From: Dyadobacter sediminis
GTDB lineage: Bacteria; Bacteroidota; Bacteroidia; Cytophagales; Spirosomataceae
Direction: 5' to 3'
Assembly: GCF_005860765.1 (NCBI RefSeq)
Contig: NZ_VCEI01000011.1
Span: 1,279,819-1,343,818 of the forward strand
Length of the DNA stretch: 64,000 nucleotides
Part shown: positions 35,208-44,335 of the stretch, one piece after another
Layout: each line of letters begins with the position of its first letter
How positions within the stretch are numbered: position 1 is the stretch's first letter
The notes under the pieces: generated by a model
What the model saw: only the letters and a program-made list of their open reading frames with translations
Told to the model about the DNA's origin: nothing
Databases searched by the model: none
Translations under genes and position numbers: made by a program

Positions 35208-36560
35208 ATGGATAGACGCCATTTTATTCAAAAAGCTACTCTGGCAGGATCCGCCGCAGGAATCTTTCCATCGTTTATATACAAGGAAAACAAGCCGCTT
35301 GACAAAGTCCGCATGGGCTTTATCGGCGTGGGTTTGCGGGGGCGCAGCCACGTTGAGCAGGCATTGTACCGCCCGGACATTGAAATCAATGCGATTTGCG
35401 ACATTGATCCGGCTGCCGTTGACATTACATTAGATAAGATCAAAAAAGCCGGCAAAAAAGCGCCGGCCGTGTATTCCAAAGGCGATGAAGATTTTCTGAA
35501 TCTTGTCAAACGGGACGATCTGGACGGAATTCTGATCGCAACGCCTTGGCACTGGCACGTACCTATGGCCGTAGCCGTTATGAATGCCGGCAAATACGCC
35601 GCCGTAGAAGTTTCCGCAACGGTTACGCTGCAGGAATCGTGGGACCTGGTTAATACGTATGAAAAAACCGGCTCCCATTGCATGATCCTGGAAAATGTAT
35701 GTTACCGCCGGGATGTCATGGCCATTCTGAAAATGGTGCGCGAAGGCATGTTCGGTGAAATGACTTACGCGCATTGCGGTTATCAGCACGATCTGCGGAG
35801 CGTGAAATTCAATAACGGGAAAAGTGACGGCGGTGTAGGCGCGGAATTCGGTGAGAAAGGGTTTTCCGAAGCAAAATGGCGTACGCAGCATTCCGTGGAC
35901 CGGAACGGCGATATTTATCCGACGCACGGACTCGGACCCGTTGCGCACTGGCTGGACATCAACCGAGGAAATTGCTTTACGCATTTGACTTCTACTTCTA
36001 CCAAATCGCGCGGACTGCATAAATACGTTGTGGATCACGGCGGAAAAGATCATCCGAATGCCAAAGTCAATTTCAAACTGGGCGATATTGTTACAACAGT
36101 TATTCAGTGCCATAACGGCGAAAATATCGTTCTGATCCATGATACCAATTCTCCGCGTCCCTACTCGCTCGGCTTTCGTGCACAGGGAACCAACGGAATC
36201 TGGATGAACGATGGCAACAGCATTTATCTGGAAGGCATATCGCCGAAAGAACATACTGCCGAGCCCGACAAGGCATATCTTGAAAAAAACGATCATCCGC
36301 TCTGGAAAAAGCACGCCCGGGAAGCTGAAAATGCCGGACACGGCGGCATTGATTACTTTGTTTTAAGAGGCTTTGTGGAAGCCATCAAAAACAAAACGGC
36401 TCCGCCGATCGATGTGTACGATGCGGCAGTATGGAGCGCCATAAGCCCGCTTTCCGAAATGTCCATTGCACGCGGAAGCGCACCGGTCGAAATTCCGGAT
36501 TTCACGCGTGGAAAATGGAAAACCAATCCGCGTATTTTCGGACTGAATGATGCTTTTTAA
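35208..36560 (+). CDS. GH109-type Gfo/Idh/MocA glycosidase (alpha-N-acetylgalactosaminidase-like)
   Basis: 450 residues from ATG 35208, which starts a Tat-like signal (MDRRHFIQKATLAGSAAG); the longer frame from 35139 is unlikely. The NAD-binding Rossmann motif is VRMGFIGVGLRGRSHVEQAL, and LIATPWHWHVPMAVAVMNAGK follows. The middle and end match GH109: EFGEKGFSEAKWRTQHSVDRN, YPTHGLGPVAHWLDINRGN, RPYSLGFRAQGTNGIWM, DHPLWKKHAREAENAGHGG. GH109 enzymes cleave alpha-GalNAc by an NAD-dependent redox mechanism. A sugar transporter and sugar kinase follow in operon spacing. Confidence 0.9.
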   Translation: MDRRHFIQKATLAGSAAGIFPSFIYKENKPLDKVRMGFIGVGLRGRSHVEQALYRPDIEINAICDIDPAAVDITLDKIKKAGKKAPAVYSKGDEDFLNLVKRDDLDGILIATPWHWHVPMAVAVMNAGKYAAVEVSATVTLQESWDLVNTYEKTGSHCMILENVCYRRDVMAILKMVREGMFGEMTYAHCGYQHDLRSVKFNNGKSDGGVGAEFGEKGFSEAKWRTQHSVDRNGDIYPTHGLGPVAHWLDINRGNCFTHLTSTSTKSRGLHKYVVDHGGKDHPNAKVNFKLGDIVTTVIQCHNGENIVLIHDTNSPRPYSLGFRAQGTNGIWMNDGNSIYLEGISPKEHTAEPDKAYLEKNDHPLWKKHAREAENAGHGGIDYFVLRGFVEAIKNKTAPPIDVYDAAVWSAISPLSEMSIARGSAPVEIPDFTRGKWKTNPRIFGLNDAF

Positions 36561-36624
36561 ATTATAAAATCACAAGATATCCTTCATACTTTTTAACCCT
36601 GACCAACCCAATTTATCAAATTAA

Positions 36625-37848
36625 ATGAACAACAAGAACAACAACTACCTTGGCCCTCTTTTAATAATCGGACTTTTATTTTTTGTTATGGGTTTTATCA
36701 CCTGGGTAAACGGTACGCTCATAACATTCTTTAAAAAAGCATTTTCACTGGACAACACGAGTTCCTACCTCGTTACCTTTGCCTTTTTCATTTCCTATAC
36801 GGTCATGGCGATTCCGTGTTCCATGGTTGTAAAAAAGACAGGCTTTAAAAACGGCATGTCGCTGGCATTGCTGGTCATGGCCGCCGGAACGCTGATTTTT
36901 ATTCCTGCCGCTGAAATGGCATCTTATCCTCTTTTCCTTGTCGGACTTTTTACGATCGGGATCGGGCTTACCGTTCTGCAGACTGCTTCTAACCCATACG
37001 CTACGATTCTCGGACCGCGCGAAAGTGCCGCGCAGCGGATCAGTATCATGGGGATTGCAAACAAAGGAGCCGGAATTATCAGTCAGATCGTGATCGGAAA
37101 ACTGCTTCTGGCCGGCGCCACTTCCGGAGATCCGAAAGAGCAGCTGGATAAAGTAGTCGTTCCATATCTGATTCTCACGGCCGTTCTTGTAGGATTTGCG
37201 CTTCTGATCTGGTTTACAAAAGGGCTTGTGGAAGTAAGCGAAGAAGAGGAGGAGCCTTCCGCAACACAACAAACTGCGGTTCAGAAAACAAGTGTATTCC
37301 AATACCCAAACCTTGTGCTGGGTGTCCTTGCATTGTTTTGCTATGTTGGCGTGGAAGTAGTTGCGGCGGATACCATTATCAATTACGGCGTTTCGCTCGG
37401 TATTCCGGAAGATGAAGCCAGGATATTCGGAGCTTATACGCTGGGCGGAATGATGTTCGGTTATGTACTGGGCATTGCGCTTATTCCAAAATTCGTTTCT
37501 CAGCAGGCATACATGATTTTCTCGGCATTTCTGGGCGTAGCTGTTACCGTTATTGCCATTTTCACAAGCGGTTTTACTTCGGTGATGTGCATTGCCGTTC
37601 TGGGGTTTGCCAATGCGGTAATCTGGCCGGCATTATGGCCGCTTGCATTAAGCGGATTAGGCAAATTCACCAAAATCGCTTCCGCACTGCTTGTTATGGG
37701 TATTTCGGGCGGTGCCGTTGTTCCGCTCATTTATGGCGGTATTGCCGATTCCATTGGCAGCACGCAGAAAGCATACTGGATTCTGGTTCCGCTTTATTTA
37801 TTTATTCTGTATTTCGGTCTTGTCGGCCACAAAAAGAAAAGCTGGTAA
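36625..37848 (+). CDS. MFS sugar transporter, FucP/GluP (glucose/galactose) family
   Basis: 407 residues with twelve membrane helices. The family is shown by LIIGLLFFVMGFITWVNGTLI, FFISYTVMAIPCSMVVKKTGFKNGM, LQTASNPYATILGPRESAAQR and VEVVAADTIINYGVSLG. These are proton-coupled importers of glucose, galactose, fucose or N-acetylhexosamines. It starts 64 bases after the GH109 gene, and the GHMP kinase starts 3 bases after its stop, so the trio probably imports and phosphorylates the sugar released by the glycosidase. Confidence 0.9.
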   Translation: MNNKNNNYLGPLLIIGLLFFVMGFITWVNGTLITFFKKAFSLDNTSSYLVTFAFFISYTVMAIPCSMVVKKTGFKNGMSLALLVMAAGTLIFIPAAEMASYPLFLVGLFTIGIGLTVLQTASNPYATILGPRESAAQRISIMGIANKGAGIISQIVIGKLLLAGATSGDPKEQLDKVVVPYLILTAVLVGFALLIWFTKGLVEVSEEEEEPSATQQTAVQKTSVFQYPNLVLGVLALFCYVGVEVVAADTIINYGVSLGIPEDEARIFGAYTLGGMMFGYVLGIALIPKFVSQQAYMIFSAFLGVAVTVIAIFTSGFTSVMCIAVLGFANAVIWPALWPLALSGLGKFTKIASALLVMGISGGAVVPLIYGGIADSIGSTQKAYWILVPLYLFILYFGLVGHKKKSW

Positions 37849-37851
37849 TTC

Positions 37852-38934
37852 ATGAGGATTTCGACTCCGGGCCGTATTTGTTTGTTTGGCGAGCATCAGG
37901 ATTATCTTGGACTGCCCGTCATAGCGGCGGCAATTTCGCGCAGGATTGGTATTGACGGCGATTACAGGAATGATGAAAATATTATTTTGCATTTGCCCGA
38001 TCTCGGCTTCCAGATTCAGTTTTCTTTAAAAGAAACTTTCCCGTATGTAATCCAGCGTGATTATTTTCGCAGCACCATCAATGTGCTGAAAAGGAAAGGA
38101 CTTACTTTTTCAAAAGGGTTTGAGTGCGTGATCCGTGGAAATATTCCGATCAACTCGGGTACTTCGAGCTCGTCTGCACTGATTGTTTCATGGGCGCATT
38201 TTCTGGATAAAATGAGCGATAATCCGTTTAATTTTTCCCAAAAGGAACTGGGTGAAATCGCGAATGCGGCAGAAGTGCTGGAATTCGGCGAGCCCGGCGG
38301 AATGATGGATCATTATTCCACGGCTATTGGAAACGTGATTTATCTGGAATCCACACCGGAAATCAAGGTCGAAGCACTGACACCCAAACTGGGAACGTTC
38401 GTCCTCGGCGATTCACTCGAACCTAAAGATACGCTTGGAATCCTGGCCAGATGCCGTTACGGAATGGAAGATGTGATCCGGAAAGTAAAAGCGTACGATC
38501 CTGAATTTTCCATTTTCAACACGCCGATTGAGAAAACAGCCGACTATTTACACGAGCTTACAGAAGACGAAATGAGCCTTTTAAGAGCCAATGTAGAAGA
38601 CCGCGATATTCTGATTGAAGGGAAATCTCTGTTAACAAAAGGCAGTTATTCTTCTGTTAATGAAGAGTTTGACGATCAGTTCGGAAACCTGCTTTATAAA
38701 CATTACAAAAATCTGCGCGACCATAAAAGGACTTCAACACCAAAAATTGAACGCATGATGAATGCCGCCCTGAATGCCGGTGCGCTGGGCGGGAAAATCA
38801 ACGGTTCCGGCGGTGGCGGCTGCATGTTTGCCTATGCGCCGTCGAAAGCGGAGGAAGTGGCGGAAGCCATTGAAAAGGAAGGCGGGAAAAGCTACATTAT
38901 CACCGTGGATTCAGGAACAAGAATTGAATTATGA
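37852..38934 (+). CDS. GHMP family sugar kinase, galactokinase-like
   Basis: 360 residues. GRICLFGEHQDYLGLPVIAAAI parallels the galactokinase signature GR-x-N-L-I-GEH-x-DY. The ATP loop is INSGTSSSSALIVSW, and EFGEPGGMMDHYSTAIG matches the galactokinase GxMD base region. GGKINGSGGGGCMFAY is the third GHMP motif. It should phosphorylate a sugar at C1; galactose, GalNAc or fucose are candidates given the GH109 and MFS genes. It lacks the full galactokinase N-terminus, so the exact sugar is open. Confidence 0.87.
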   Translation: MRISTPGRICLFGEHQDYLGLPVIAAAISRRIGIDGDYRNDENIILHLPDLGFQIQFSLKETFPYVIQRDYFRSTINVLKRKGLTFSKGFECVIRGNIPINSGTSSSSALIVSWAHFLDKMSDNPFNFSQKELGEIANAAEVLEFGEPGGMMDHYSTAIGNVIYLESTPEIKVEALTPKLGTFVLGDSLEPKDTLGILARCRYGMEDVIRKVKAYDPEFSIFNTPIEKTADYLHELTEDEMSLLRANVEDRDILIEGKSLLTKGSYSSVNEEFDDQFGNLLYKHYKNLRDHKRTSTPKIERMMNAALNAGALGGKINGSGGGGCMFAYAPSKAEEVAEAIEKEGGKSYIITVDSGTRIEL

Positions 38935-38993
38935 AGCTTAAAATGCACGAATGTAATTCCGATTGTGTTTTACTTTTATGACATTTGCATACA

Positions 38994-39036
38994 TTACGTC
39001 CGACGATCAGCAAACCAATCGGGATGCCGGACGTAA
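38994..39036 (+). promoter_or_regulatory. Leader hairpin upstream of ispG
   Basis: TTACGTCCG pairs perfectly with CGGACGTAA (9 bp) around a 25-base loop and ends 18 bases before the ispG ATG. No T run follows, so it is not a simple terminator. It may be a 5' UTR structure or an operator dyad. Confidence 0.45.
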
Positions 39037-39054
39037 ATCATTTATGACAATTCC

Positions 39055-41064
39055 ATGAAAGTGAACACAGCTCCTGAACAAAATTCGAATCTGTACTGCC
39101 CATCTCTGACAGCTTATCAAAGACGTGAAACAATCACGATAAACATTGGCGATATTCCGATGGGTTCTGCCTATCCGATCCGGGTGCAGTCCATGACCAC
39201 CGTGGATACCATGGACACGCAGGGTTCTATTGAAGAAGTGATCAGAATGGTCGATTCGGGATGTGAATACGTGCGGATTACAGCACCCAGTGTTAAAGAG
39301 GCACAGAATCTGGAAAACATACGGAACGGTTTGCGCAGGTCTGGCATTCATGTGCCGCTGATTGCCGATATTCATTTTACGCCCAATGCGGCTGAACTGG
39401 CTGCACGCATTGTGGAAAAAGTCAGGATCAATCCCGGAAATTATGCGGATCGCAAACGCTTTGAGATCATCGATTATACCGATGCATCCTATGCCGCAGA
39501 ACTGGAAAGAATACGGGAAAAATTCATTCCGCTTGTCAAAATCTGCAAGGAATATGGTACGGCCATGCGCATCGGTACCAACCATGGTTCCCTTTCCGAC
39601 CGGATTCTGAGCCGTTACGGAGATACACCGCTCGGTATGGTGGAATCGGCACTGGAATTTCTTCGGATTTGTGAAGAATTCAATTACTTCAACATTGCCT
39701 TGTCCATGAAATCCAGCAATACGCAGGTGATGGTGGAAGCGTACCGCCTGCTTGTGCAAAGACTGGATCAAGAAGGGCTGAAACCTTATCCGCTGCATCT
39801 GGGTGTTACCGAGGCCGGCGAAGCCGAAGACGGCCGGATCAAATCGGCGGTGGGCATCGGAACGTTGCTGGAAGACGGCCTTGGCGATACGGTGCGTGTT
39901 TCTCTAACCGAGGCGCCTGAAAAAGAAGCGCCTGTGGCGCGTGCTTTGATTGAAAGATACACCATGCGTACTCCGCACGATTTTATAGAACCCGTTGAAT
40001 CCTGCCCGATCAATCCGTTTCAGTATGCCCGCCGCGATACGGTCGAAGTGTACAATCTGGGCCATATGAACGTTCCGCGCGTCATTGCAGATTACTCGCA
40101 AATCAAAGTGCAGGAATTGAGTGATTTGAAAAGTATCGGGCATTTTTTTCTGCCTGTTCCGGACAAATGGGCTATGAATGATCAGGGTGCGGATTTTATT
40201 TATTCAGGCAAAAATCCGGTTCCTTTTATGCTGCCGAATGGCCTGAGAGAAATCCTTGATTTTGAACATTGGCGAATTCATTCGGAGCAACCTAATAAAT
40301 TTCCTTTGTTTACTGTAAATGAATGGCTTGAAGCAGAATCTGAAAAGGTTTCTTCTTCACTTAATTTCATCAGAGGAAATATACATACGCTTAATACCGA
40401 CTTTCTTGATAATATCCGATCCGCCGGCAATGTTGTTTTGATCGTGCAAACCGACAACGCACATGCCATGCCGGAACTACGTAGATTTTTCTACAAACTG
40501 GTCGAAATGAAGATCAGGGTTCCGGTAATTATTCAGAGAAAATACCCTGTTTCCAGACCCGACGAGCTGACCTTATATGCCGCAACGGATATCGGCGGAT
40601 TATTGGTGGACGGCTTTGGCGACGGCACACTTTTGATGCCTCAATTCAATGGCTTTGAGGGTCATGCAGAAAAACTGGGTTATGCTGCCGGTTTCAACAG
40701 CATTGCATTCGGAATTCTGCAGGCAGCCCGAACCCGGATGTCCAAAACCGAATACATTTCCTGTCCTTCATGCGGCAGAACATTGTTTGATTTACAGGAA
40801 ACAACAGCCATGATACGCAAGCATACCGAGCATCTGAAAGGCGTGAAAATCGGCATTATGGGCTGTATCGTAAACGGTCCCGGTGAAATGGCCGATGCAG
40901 ATTATGGATACGTAGGCATGGGAAAAGACAAAATTGCCTTGTACCGCGGTCAGGAAGTAATAAAAAGATCTGTAACGGCAGCAAAAGCAGTAGAAGAACT
41001 CATTGAGCTGATCCGGGAAGACGGAAGGTGGATTGAACCGGAAGAACGCGAAATTCTGGTTTAG
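39055..41064 (+). CDS. ispG: (E)-4-hydroxy-3-methylbut-2-enyl-diphosphate synthase with long insert
   Basis: 669 residues, the long form found in Bacteroidota and plants with an extra internal domain. The TIM-barrel start is IRVQSMTTVDTMDTQGSIEE, and the barrel continues with KVRINPGNYADRK, RIGTNHGSLSDRIL and LGVTEAGEAEDGRIKSAVGIGTLLEDGLGDTVRVSLT. The 4Fe-4S Cys ligands lie at YISCPSCGRTLFDLQ and GIMGCIVNGPGEMADADYGYVG. It acts in the MEP isoprenoid pathway. The insert spans about residues 290-500. A 9-bp hairpin precedes the start. Confidence 0.95.
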   Translation: MKVNTAPEQNSNLYCPSLTAYQRRETITINIGDIPMGSAYPIRVQSMTTVDTMDTQGSIEEVIRMVDSGCEYVRITAPSVKEAQNLENIRNGLRRSGIHVPLIADIHFTPNAAELAARIVEKVRINPGNYADRKRFEIIDYTDASYAAELERIREKFIPLVKICKEYGTAMRIGTNHGSLSDRILSRYGDTPLGMVESALEFLRICEEFNYFNIALSMKSSNTQVMVEAYRLLVQRLDQEGLKPYPLHLGVTEAGEAEDGRIKSAVGIGTLLEDGLGDTVRVSLTEAPEKEAPVARALIERYTMRTPHDFIEPVESCPINPFQYARRDTVEVYNLGHMNVPRVIADYSQIKVQELSDLKSIGHFFLPVPDKWAMNDQGADFIYSGKNPVPFMLPNGLREILDFEHWRIHSEQPNKFPLFTVNEWLEAESEKVSSSLNFIRGNIHTLNTDFLDNIRSAGNVVLIVQTDNAHAMPELRRFFYKLVEMKIRVPVIIQRKYPVSRPDELTLYAATDIGGLLVDGFGDGTLLMPQFNGFEGHAEKLGYAAGFNSIAFGILQAARTRMSKTEYISCPSCGRTLFDLQETTAMIRKHTEHLKGVKIGIMGCIVNGPGEMADADYGYVGMGKDKIALYRGQEVIKRSVTAAKAVEELIELIREDGRWIEPEEREILV

Positions 41065-41100
41065 TGTAGCTTGTTCACAGTTAACTATACAATTAATCAT

Positions 41101-41280
41101 ATGAGAAAATACTTTCAGTTAGGTGCAGTATTTTATTATTTCGTAAGGGTTTTCAAGAAAAAAGACCCCAATGCACCGGATTCCTTTAACCTGCGCATGA
41201 TGCATGGCATCAACCGGATTTCCATCATTATGTTTCTGATTTGCGTTATTGTGATGATCGTAAGAGCAATCATGCGATGA
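41101..41280 (+). CDS. Small single-span membrane protein, DUF6728-like
   Basis: 59 residues from ATG 41101. The sequence starts MRKYFQLGAVFYYFVRVF, continues KKKDPNAPDSFNLRMMHG, and ends with one membrane span (ISIIMFLICVIVMIVRAI). This resembles a small conserved Cytophagales protein annotated as DUF6728; I rely on memory for that. Its TGA overlaps the ATG of the next gene as ATGA, so translation is coupled. Confidence 0.75.
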   Translation: MRKYFQLGAVFYYFVRVFKKKDPNAPDSFNLRMMHGINRISIIMFLICVIVMIVRAIMR

Positions 41281-41636
41281 ATCTGGAATTACTGCGCGAT
41301 TTTGCACTTGCTTTGCCGGGCGTAACGGAAGAGCTTCCGTTCGGACCGGATATACTGGTTTTTAAGGTTATGGGTAAAGTGTTTCTGCTTGCTCCGCTGG
41401 ATTCAGCAGACTTGCAGTTTAATGCCAAGTGCCATCCTGAAAAAGCCGATGAATTGCGGTCCCGTTATCCGGATGTGAAACCGGGTTATCATATGAACAA
41501 AAAGCACTGGAATACCATTATCGTCACTGGAAGTATTCCAGGTGACTTATTGTTCAGCTGGGTAAAAGATTCCTATGATCTTGTAGTAAATAACCTGCCA
41601 AAAAAGCAGAGAGAAGAACTGGCGGCTGGTGTTTAG
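41277..41636 (+). CDS. MmcQ/YjbR family protein
   Basis: 119 residues. The family pattern is ALALPGVTEELPFGPDILVFKVMGKVFLL followed by FNAKCHPEKADELRSRYPDVKPGYHMNKKHWNTI, typical of MmcQ/YjbR (CyaY-like fold, possible DNA binding). The start is the ATG overlapping the previous stop. Its own stop codon lies within a heptamer repeat (TTAGCNN). Confidence 0.87.
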   Translation: MNLELLRDFALALPGVTEELPFGPDILVFKVMGKVFLLAPLDSADLQFNAKCHPEKADELRSRYPDVKPGYHMNKKHWNTIIVTGSIPGDLLFSWVKDSYDLVVNNLPKKQREELAAGV

Positions 41637-41764
41637 CCATTAGCGGTTAGCTGTTAGCGACTGAATTTTTACAAACTGCTCGTTACGTGTGTTTAGCAAT
41701 TAGCTTTTAACAATAGAATTTCAATCTGAATTCGAAGCTAAAAGCTAATCGCTATGAGCTAACA
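41633..41764. repeat. Heptanucleotide repeat TTAGCNN with an inverted GCTAANN arm
   Basis: Three arrays keep a strict 7-base period: four TTAGCNN at 41633-41660 (overlapping the MmcQ stop), three TTAGCNN/TTAACAA at 41693-41713, and four GCTANNN at 41737-41764. The second and third arrays are reverse complements and can fold into a stem of about 16 bp with one mismatch (41694-41709 with 41739-41754). It sits between two convergent genes. Confidence 0.7.
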
Positions 41765-41769
41765 ACTCT

Positions 41770-42111
41770 CTACTTGGCAGCTTTCATTTCCTCGTCCAGA
41801 CGTTTGCTAAGCGTCTCACAAACGCCTTCAATGGCTTCTGCCATGGCGTTGTCGTTGGTTGCAGTCAGTAAAGTATCTGCAATGCCGCTCATCAGTTCTA
41901 TGTAGAAACGCTTCATTTCAAACACTTCCATATCTTTTGTCCAAAGGTCAATTTTCAGCGTGCCTCTGTGGTAATGATCCCATACCGCAATTGCAATTGC
42001 CCTTGTATCGTTGATTCCTTCGTTCGGATTGTCCGTCGCTTCCCAGAAAATCTTATCGGGTATATTCTGTTCGTCCAGCTCAACGGTAAAATGTATTTCT
42101 GACTTTTTCAT
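41770..42111 (-). CDS. gldC: Gliding motility protein GldC
   Basis: 113 residues. The start KKSEIHFTVELDEQNIPDKIFWEATDNPNEG and the segment AIAIAVWDHYHRGTLKIDLWTKDMEVFEMKRF match GldC of gliding Bacteroidota. GldC is a small soluble protein; mutants in Flavobacterium glide less well, but its exact role is not settled. It supports the assignment of the window to a gliding or T9SS-bearing lineage. Single gene, with DUF4197 upstream on the same strand. Confidence 0.87.
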   Translation of the reverse strand: MKKSEIHFTVELDEQNIPDKIFWEATDNPNEGINDTRAIAIAVWDHYHRGTLKIDLWTKDMEVFEMKRFYIELMSGIADTLLTATNDNAMAEAIEGVCETLSKRLDEEMKAAK

Positions 42112-42168
42112 AAAGGTGTTAAATTTTCTATAAAAGTAACCAATTGCCCGATAACTAGCGTCCGGAAG

Positions 42169-42894
42169 TTACTTTCCTGCCTGACTGAACACTTTTTTAA
42201 GCAAAGCAGTTACCCGTGCACCCGGATTTTCACGTATTTTTTTCTCTTCCTGCGCGATGAGCGTATACAATCCGTCAATCGTTTTTTGCGTTGCATATTC
42301 TTTCAAATTCGGATTTACCTTCTTTACAAATGGCAGCTTGTTATAGGTATTGACAATATCCGTGTAGTATTCCGTGGTTTTATTCAGGTTCAGCGTACTG
42401 TCCACGACCGGGAAAAATGTTTTGAACAATTCATCGTTCGTCGATTTTTTCAGATACTGCGTAGCTGCATCGTCCGTTCCTTTCAGAATGCCCAGTGCAT
42501 CCGGAACCGTCATGGAAGTAATGGATTTCACAAAAATCGGTTTCGACTTTTTAGCCGCATCTTCGGCCGCACGATTGAGTGACAAAGTGAATTTATCTAC
42601 TTGCTCGCCCAGGCCCATCTTACGCAACGTTTCGGCAACTTTCTGCGCCTCCGGCGGAACTGCAATTTTAATCAGTTCATTTTTAAAAAAACCGTCTACT
42701 TTCGAAGCTTCTGCCGAGCCATTGGTTATGCCCACATTCAAAGCTTCTTTCAGACCGTTCACAATTTCATTTTCACTAAGCTTTCCGGATTTCTTTCCAA
42801 AGGACTCCATTACTCTTCCCAAATTGAACTGAGCGTGTGCCATCGTGCTGCAAAAGAGCCAAAATAAGGTAACAGATAAGATTTTTTGTTTCAT
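42169..42894 (-). CDS. DUF4197 family secreted protein
   Basis: 241 residues with a signal peptide (ILSVTLFWLFCSTMAHAQ). DUF4197 features are LSENEIVNGLKEALNVGITNGS, IAVPPEAQKVAETLRKMGLGEQVDKFTLSLNRAAEDAA, VPDALGILKGTDDAATQYLKKST and FVKKVNPNLKEYATQKTIDGLYTLIAQEEKKIRENPGAR. The helical domain has no known function and is likely periplasmic. It lies upstream of gldC with a 57-base gap. Confidence 0.9.
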   Translation of the reverse strand: MKQKILSVTLFWLFCSTMAHAQFNLGRVMESFGKKSGKLSENEIVNGLKEALNVGITNGSAEASKVDGFFKNELIKIAVPPEAQKVAETLRKMGLGEQVDKFTLSLNRAAEDAAKKSKPIFVKSITSMTVPDALGILKGTDDAATQYLKKSTNDELFKTFFPVVDSTLNLNKTTEYYTDIVNTYNKLPFVKKVNPNLKEYATQKTIDGLYTLIAQEEKKIRENPGARVTALLKKVFSQAGK

Positions 42895-43000
42895 TACGAT
42901 TCAGTTTGTTAATGCTGCAGTACGGTTTAAACGTACTCAATAACGATTAATTTTACTTATTTTTGAGAAAATAACGGTCTTATTCAATCAACGTTGCACT

Positions 43001-44278
43001 ATGGTTTCCACAATCCGGGCAGAAATATTAACGATCGGAGATGAAATTCTTTTCGGACAAATTACAGATACCAACACGCAATGGATTGGTGCTCAGTTAA
43101 CTGATATCGGCATTCGTCCGGTCAGAAAAACATCTGTCGGCGATAACAGACAGGATATTCTGGATGCATTCAAAGAAGCAAGCCAGCGGGCAAATGTAAT
43201 TATCGTAACAGGCGGCCTCGGTCCTACCCGGGACGATATCACCAAACAGACTTTCTGCGAATATTTCGATACGGAACTGCAGATTAACGCAGCTGCACTG
43301 GAACTGGTTACCGGTTTTTTTGCCAAAAGAGGCAGAACCATGACCGAGCTGAACATTCAGCAGGCCGCACTTCCTCTGAATTGTACCTACATTCCGAATC
43401 TGTGGGGAACTGCGCCGGGCATGTGGTTTGAGAAAGACAATGTGATTTACGTTTCGCTTCCGGGCGTTCCGTATGAGATGAAAAATCTGATGGAATTTGA
43501 AATCCTTCCCAGGCTGAAATCCAGATTTGTTACTACTATTATTCAGCATAAATCGGTTCGTACCATCGGGATCGGCGAATCTTTTCTGGCTGAAACCATA
43601 GCCGGTTGGGAAGATGCGCTTCCGGAACATATCAGGCTCGCTTATTTGCCGCATTTTGGACAGGTAAAATTACGGCTGACCGCAACCGGAACGAATCAGC
43701 AGCTTATTGATGCGCAGCTTCAGCAACAAGTCGATTTGCTGATGCCCCTTATTGAAGAGTACGTTTTCGGATTTGATCAAGATGAACTGGAAATGGTGAT
43801 CGGATCGTTACTGATGAACAGCAATGCAACGCTGGCCACTGCGGAAAGCTGTACAGGCGGATATGTGGCCAGTCGGATCACGAGCGTGCCGGGTTCCTCG
43901 CGCTATTTTGAAGGATCGGTTGTAAGTTACAGCAATGTTATCAAAATGAATGTATTGGGTGTTTCTGCAGAAATACTGGAACGTTACGGGGCAGTAAGCG
44001 AGCAGACTGCACGTGAAATGGCGGAAGGTGTACGAAGGACTTTAAATACAACCTTCGCCATCTCGACAACCGGCATTGCCGGACCGGACGGCGGAACAGC
44101 TGAGAAGCCCGTAGGAACGGTGTGGATTGCATGTGCAACGCCGCATGAAACATTTACACAGCTGCTGACATTAAGAAATGACAGAAAAATCAATGTGGAG
44201 CTTACAAACTCATACGCATTGAATTTGCTCAGAAAATCCATTTTAAAATATAATCCGGCTGTGAAAAGCGGATCGTAA
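43001..44278 (+). CDS. cinA: CinA-like protein, nicotinamide-nucleotide amidase family
   Basis: 425 residues, the usual length of full CinA. The N-terminal molybdopterin-binding-like COG1058 domain starts with AEILTIGDEILFGQITDTNTQWIG and includes VTGGLGPTRDDITKQ. The C-terminal amidase domain has ATLATAESCTGGYVASRITSVPGSS and TTGIAGPDGGTAEKPVGTVWIA. The protein hydrolyses NMN and ADP-ribose-type substrates in pyridine nucleotide recycling. It precedes the E2 gene by 57 bases. Confidence 0.94.
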   Translation: MVSTIRAEILTIGDEILFGQITDTNTQWIGAQLTDIGIRPVRKTSVGDNRQDILDAFKEASQRANVIIVTGGLGPTRDDITKQTFCEYFDTELQINAAALELVTGFFAKRGRTMTELNIQQAALPLNCTYIPNLWGTAPGMWFEKDNVIYVSLPGVPYEMKNLMEFEILPRLKSRFVTTIIQHKSVRTIGIGESFLAETIAGWEDALPEHIRLAYLPHFGQVKLRLTATGTNQQLIDAQLQQQVDLLMPLIEEYVFGFDQDELEMVIGSLLMNSNATLATAESCTGGYVASRITSVPGSSRYFEGSVVSYSNVIKMNVLGVSAEILERYGAVSEQTAREMAEGVRRTLNTTFAISTTGIAGPDGGTAEKPVGTVWIACATPHETFTQLLTLRNDRKINVELTNSYALNLLRKSILKYNPAVKSGS

Positions 44279-44335
44279 GTTACAAATACAGGCAGCCTGG
44301 CCAAAGTAAACGGTTGCCGGCGAAAATATGCAAGT

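Noticed and set aside
35430..36341. 303-residue minus-strand ORF inside the GH109 gene
   Set aside because: Antisense shadow of a well-recognised protein.
39007..39798. 263-residue minus-strand ORF over ispG
   Set aside because: Antisense shadow; ispG is certain.
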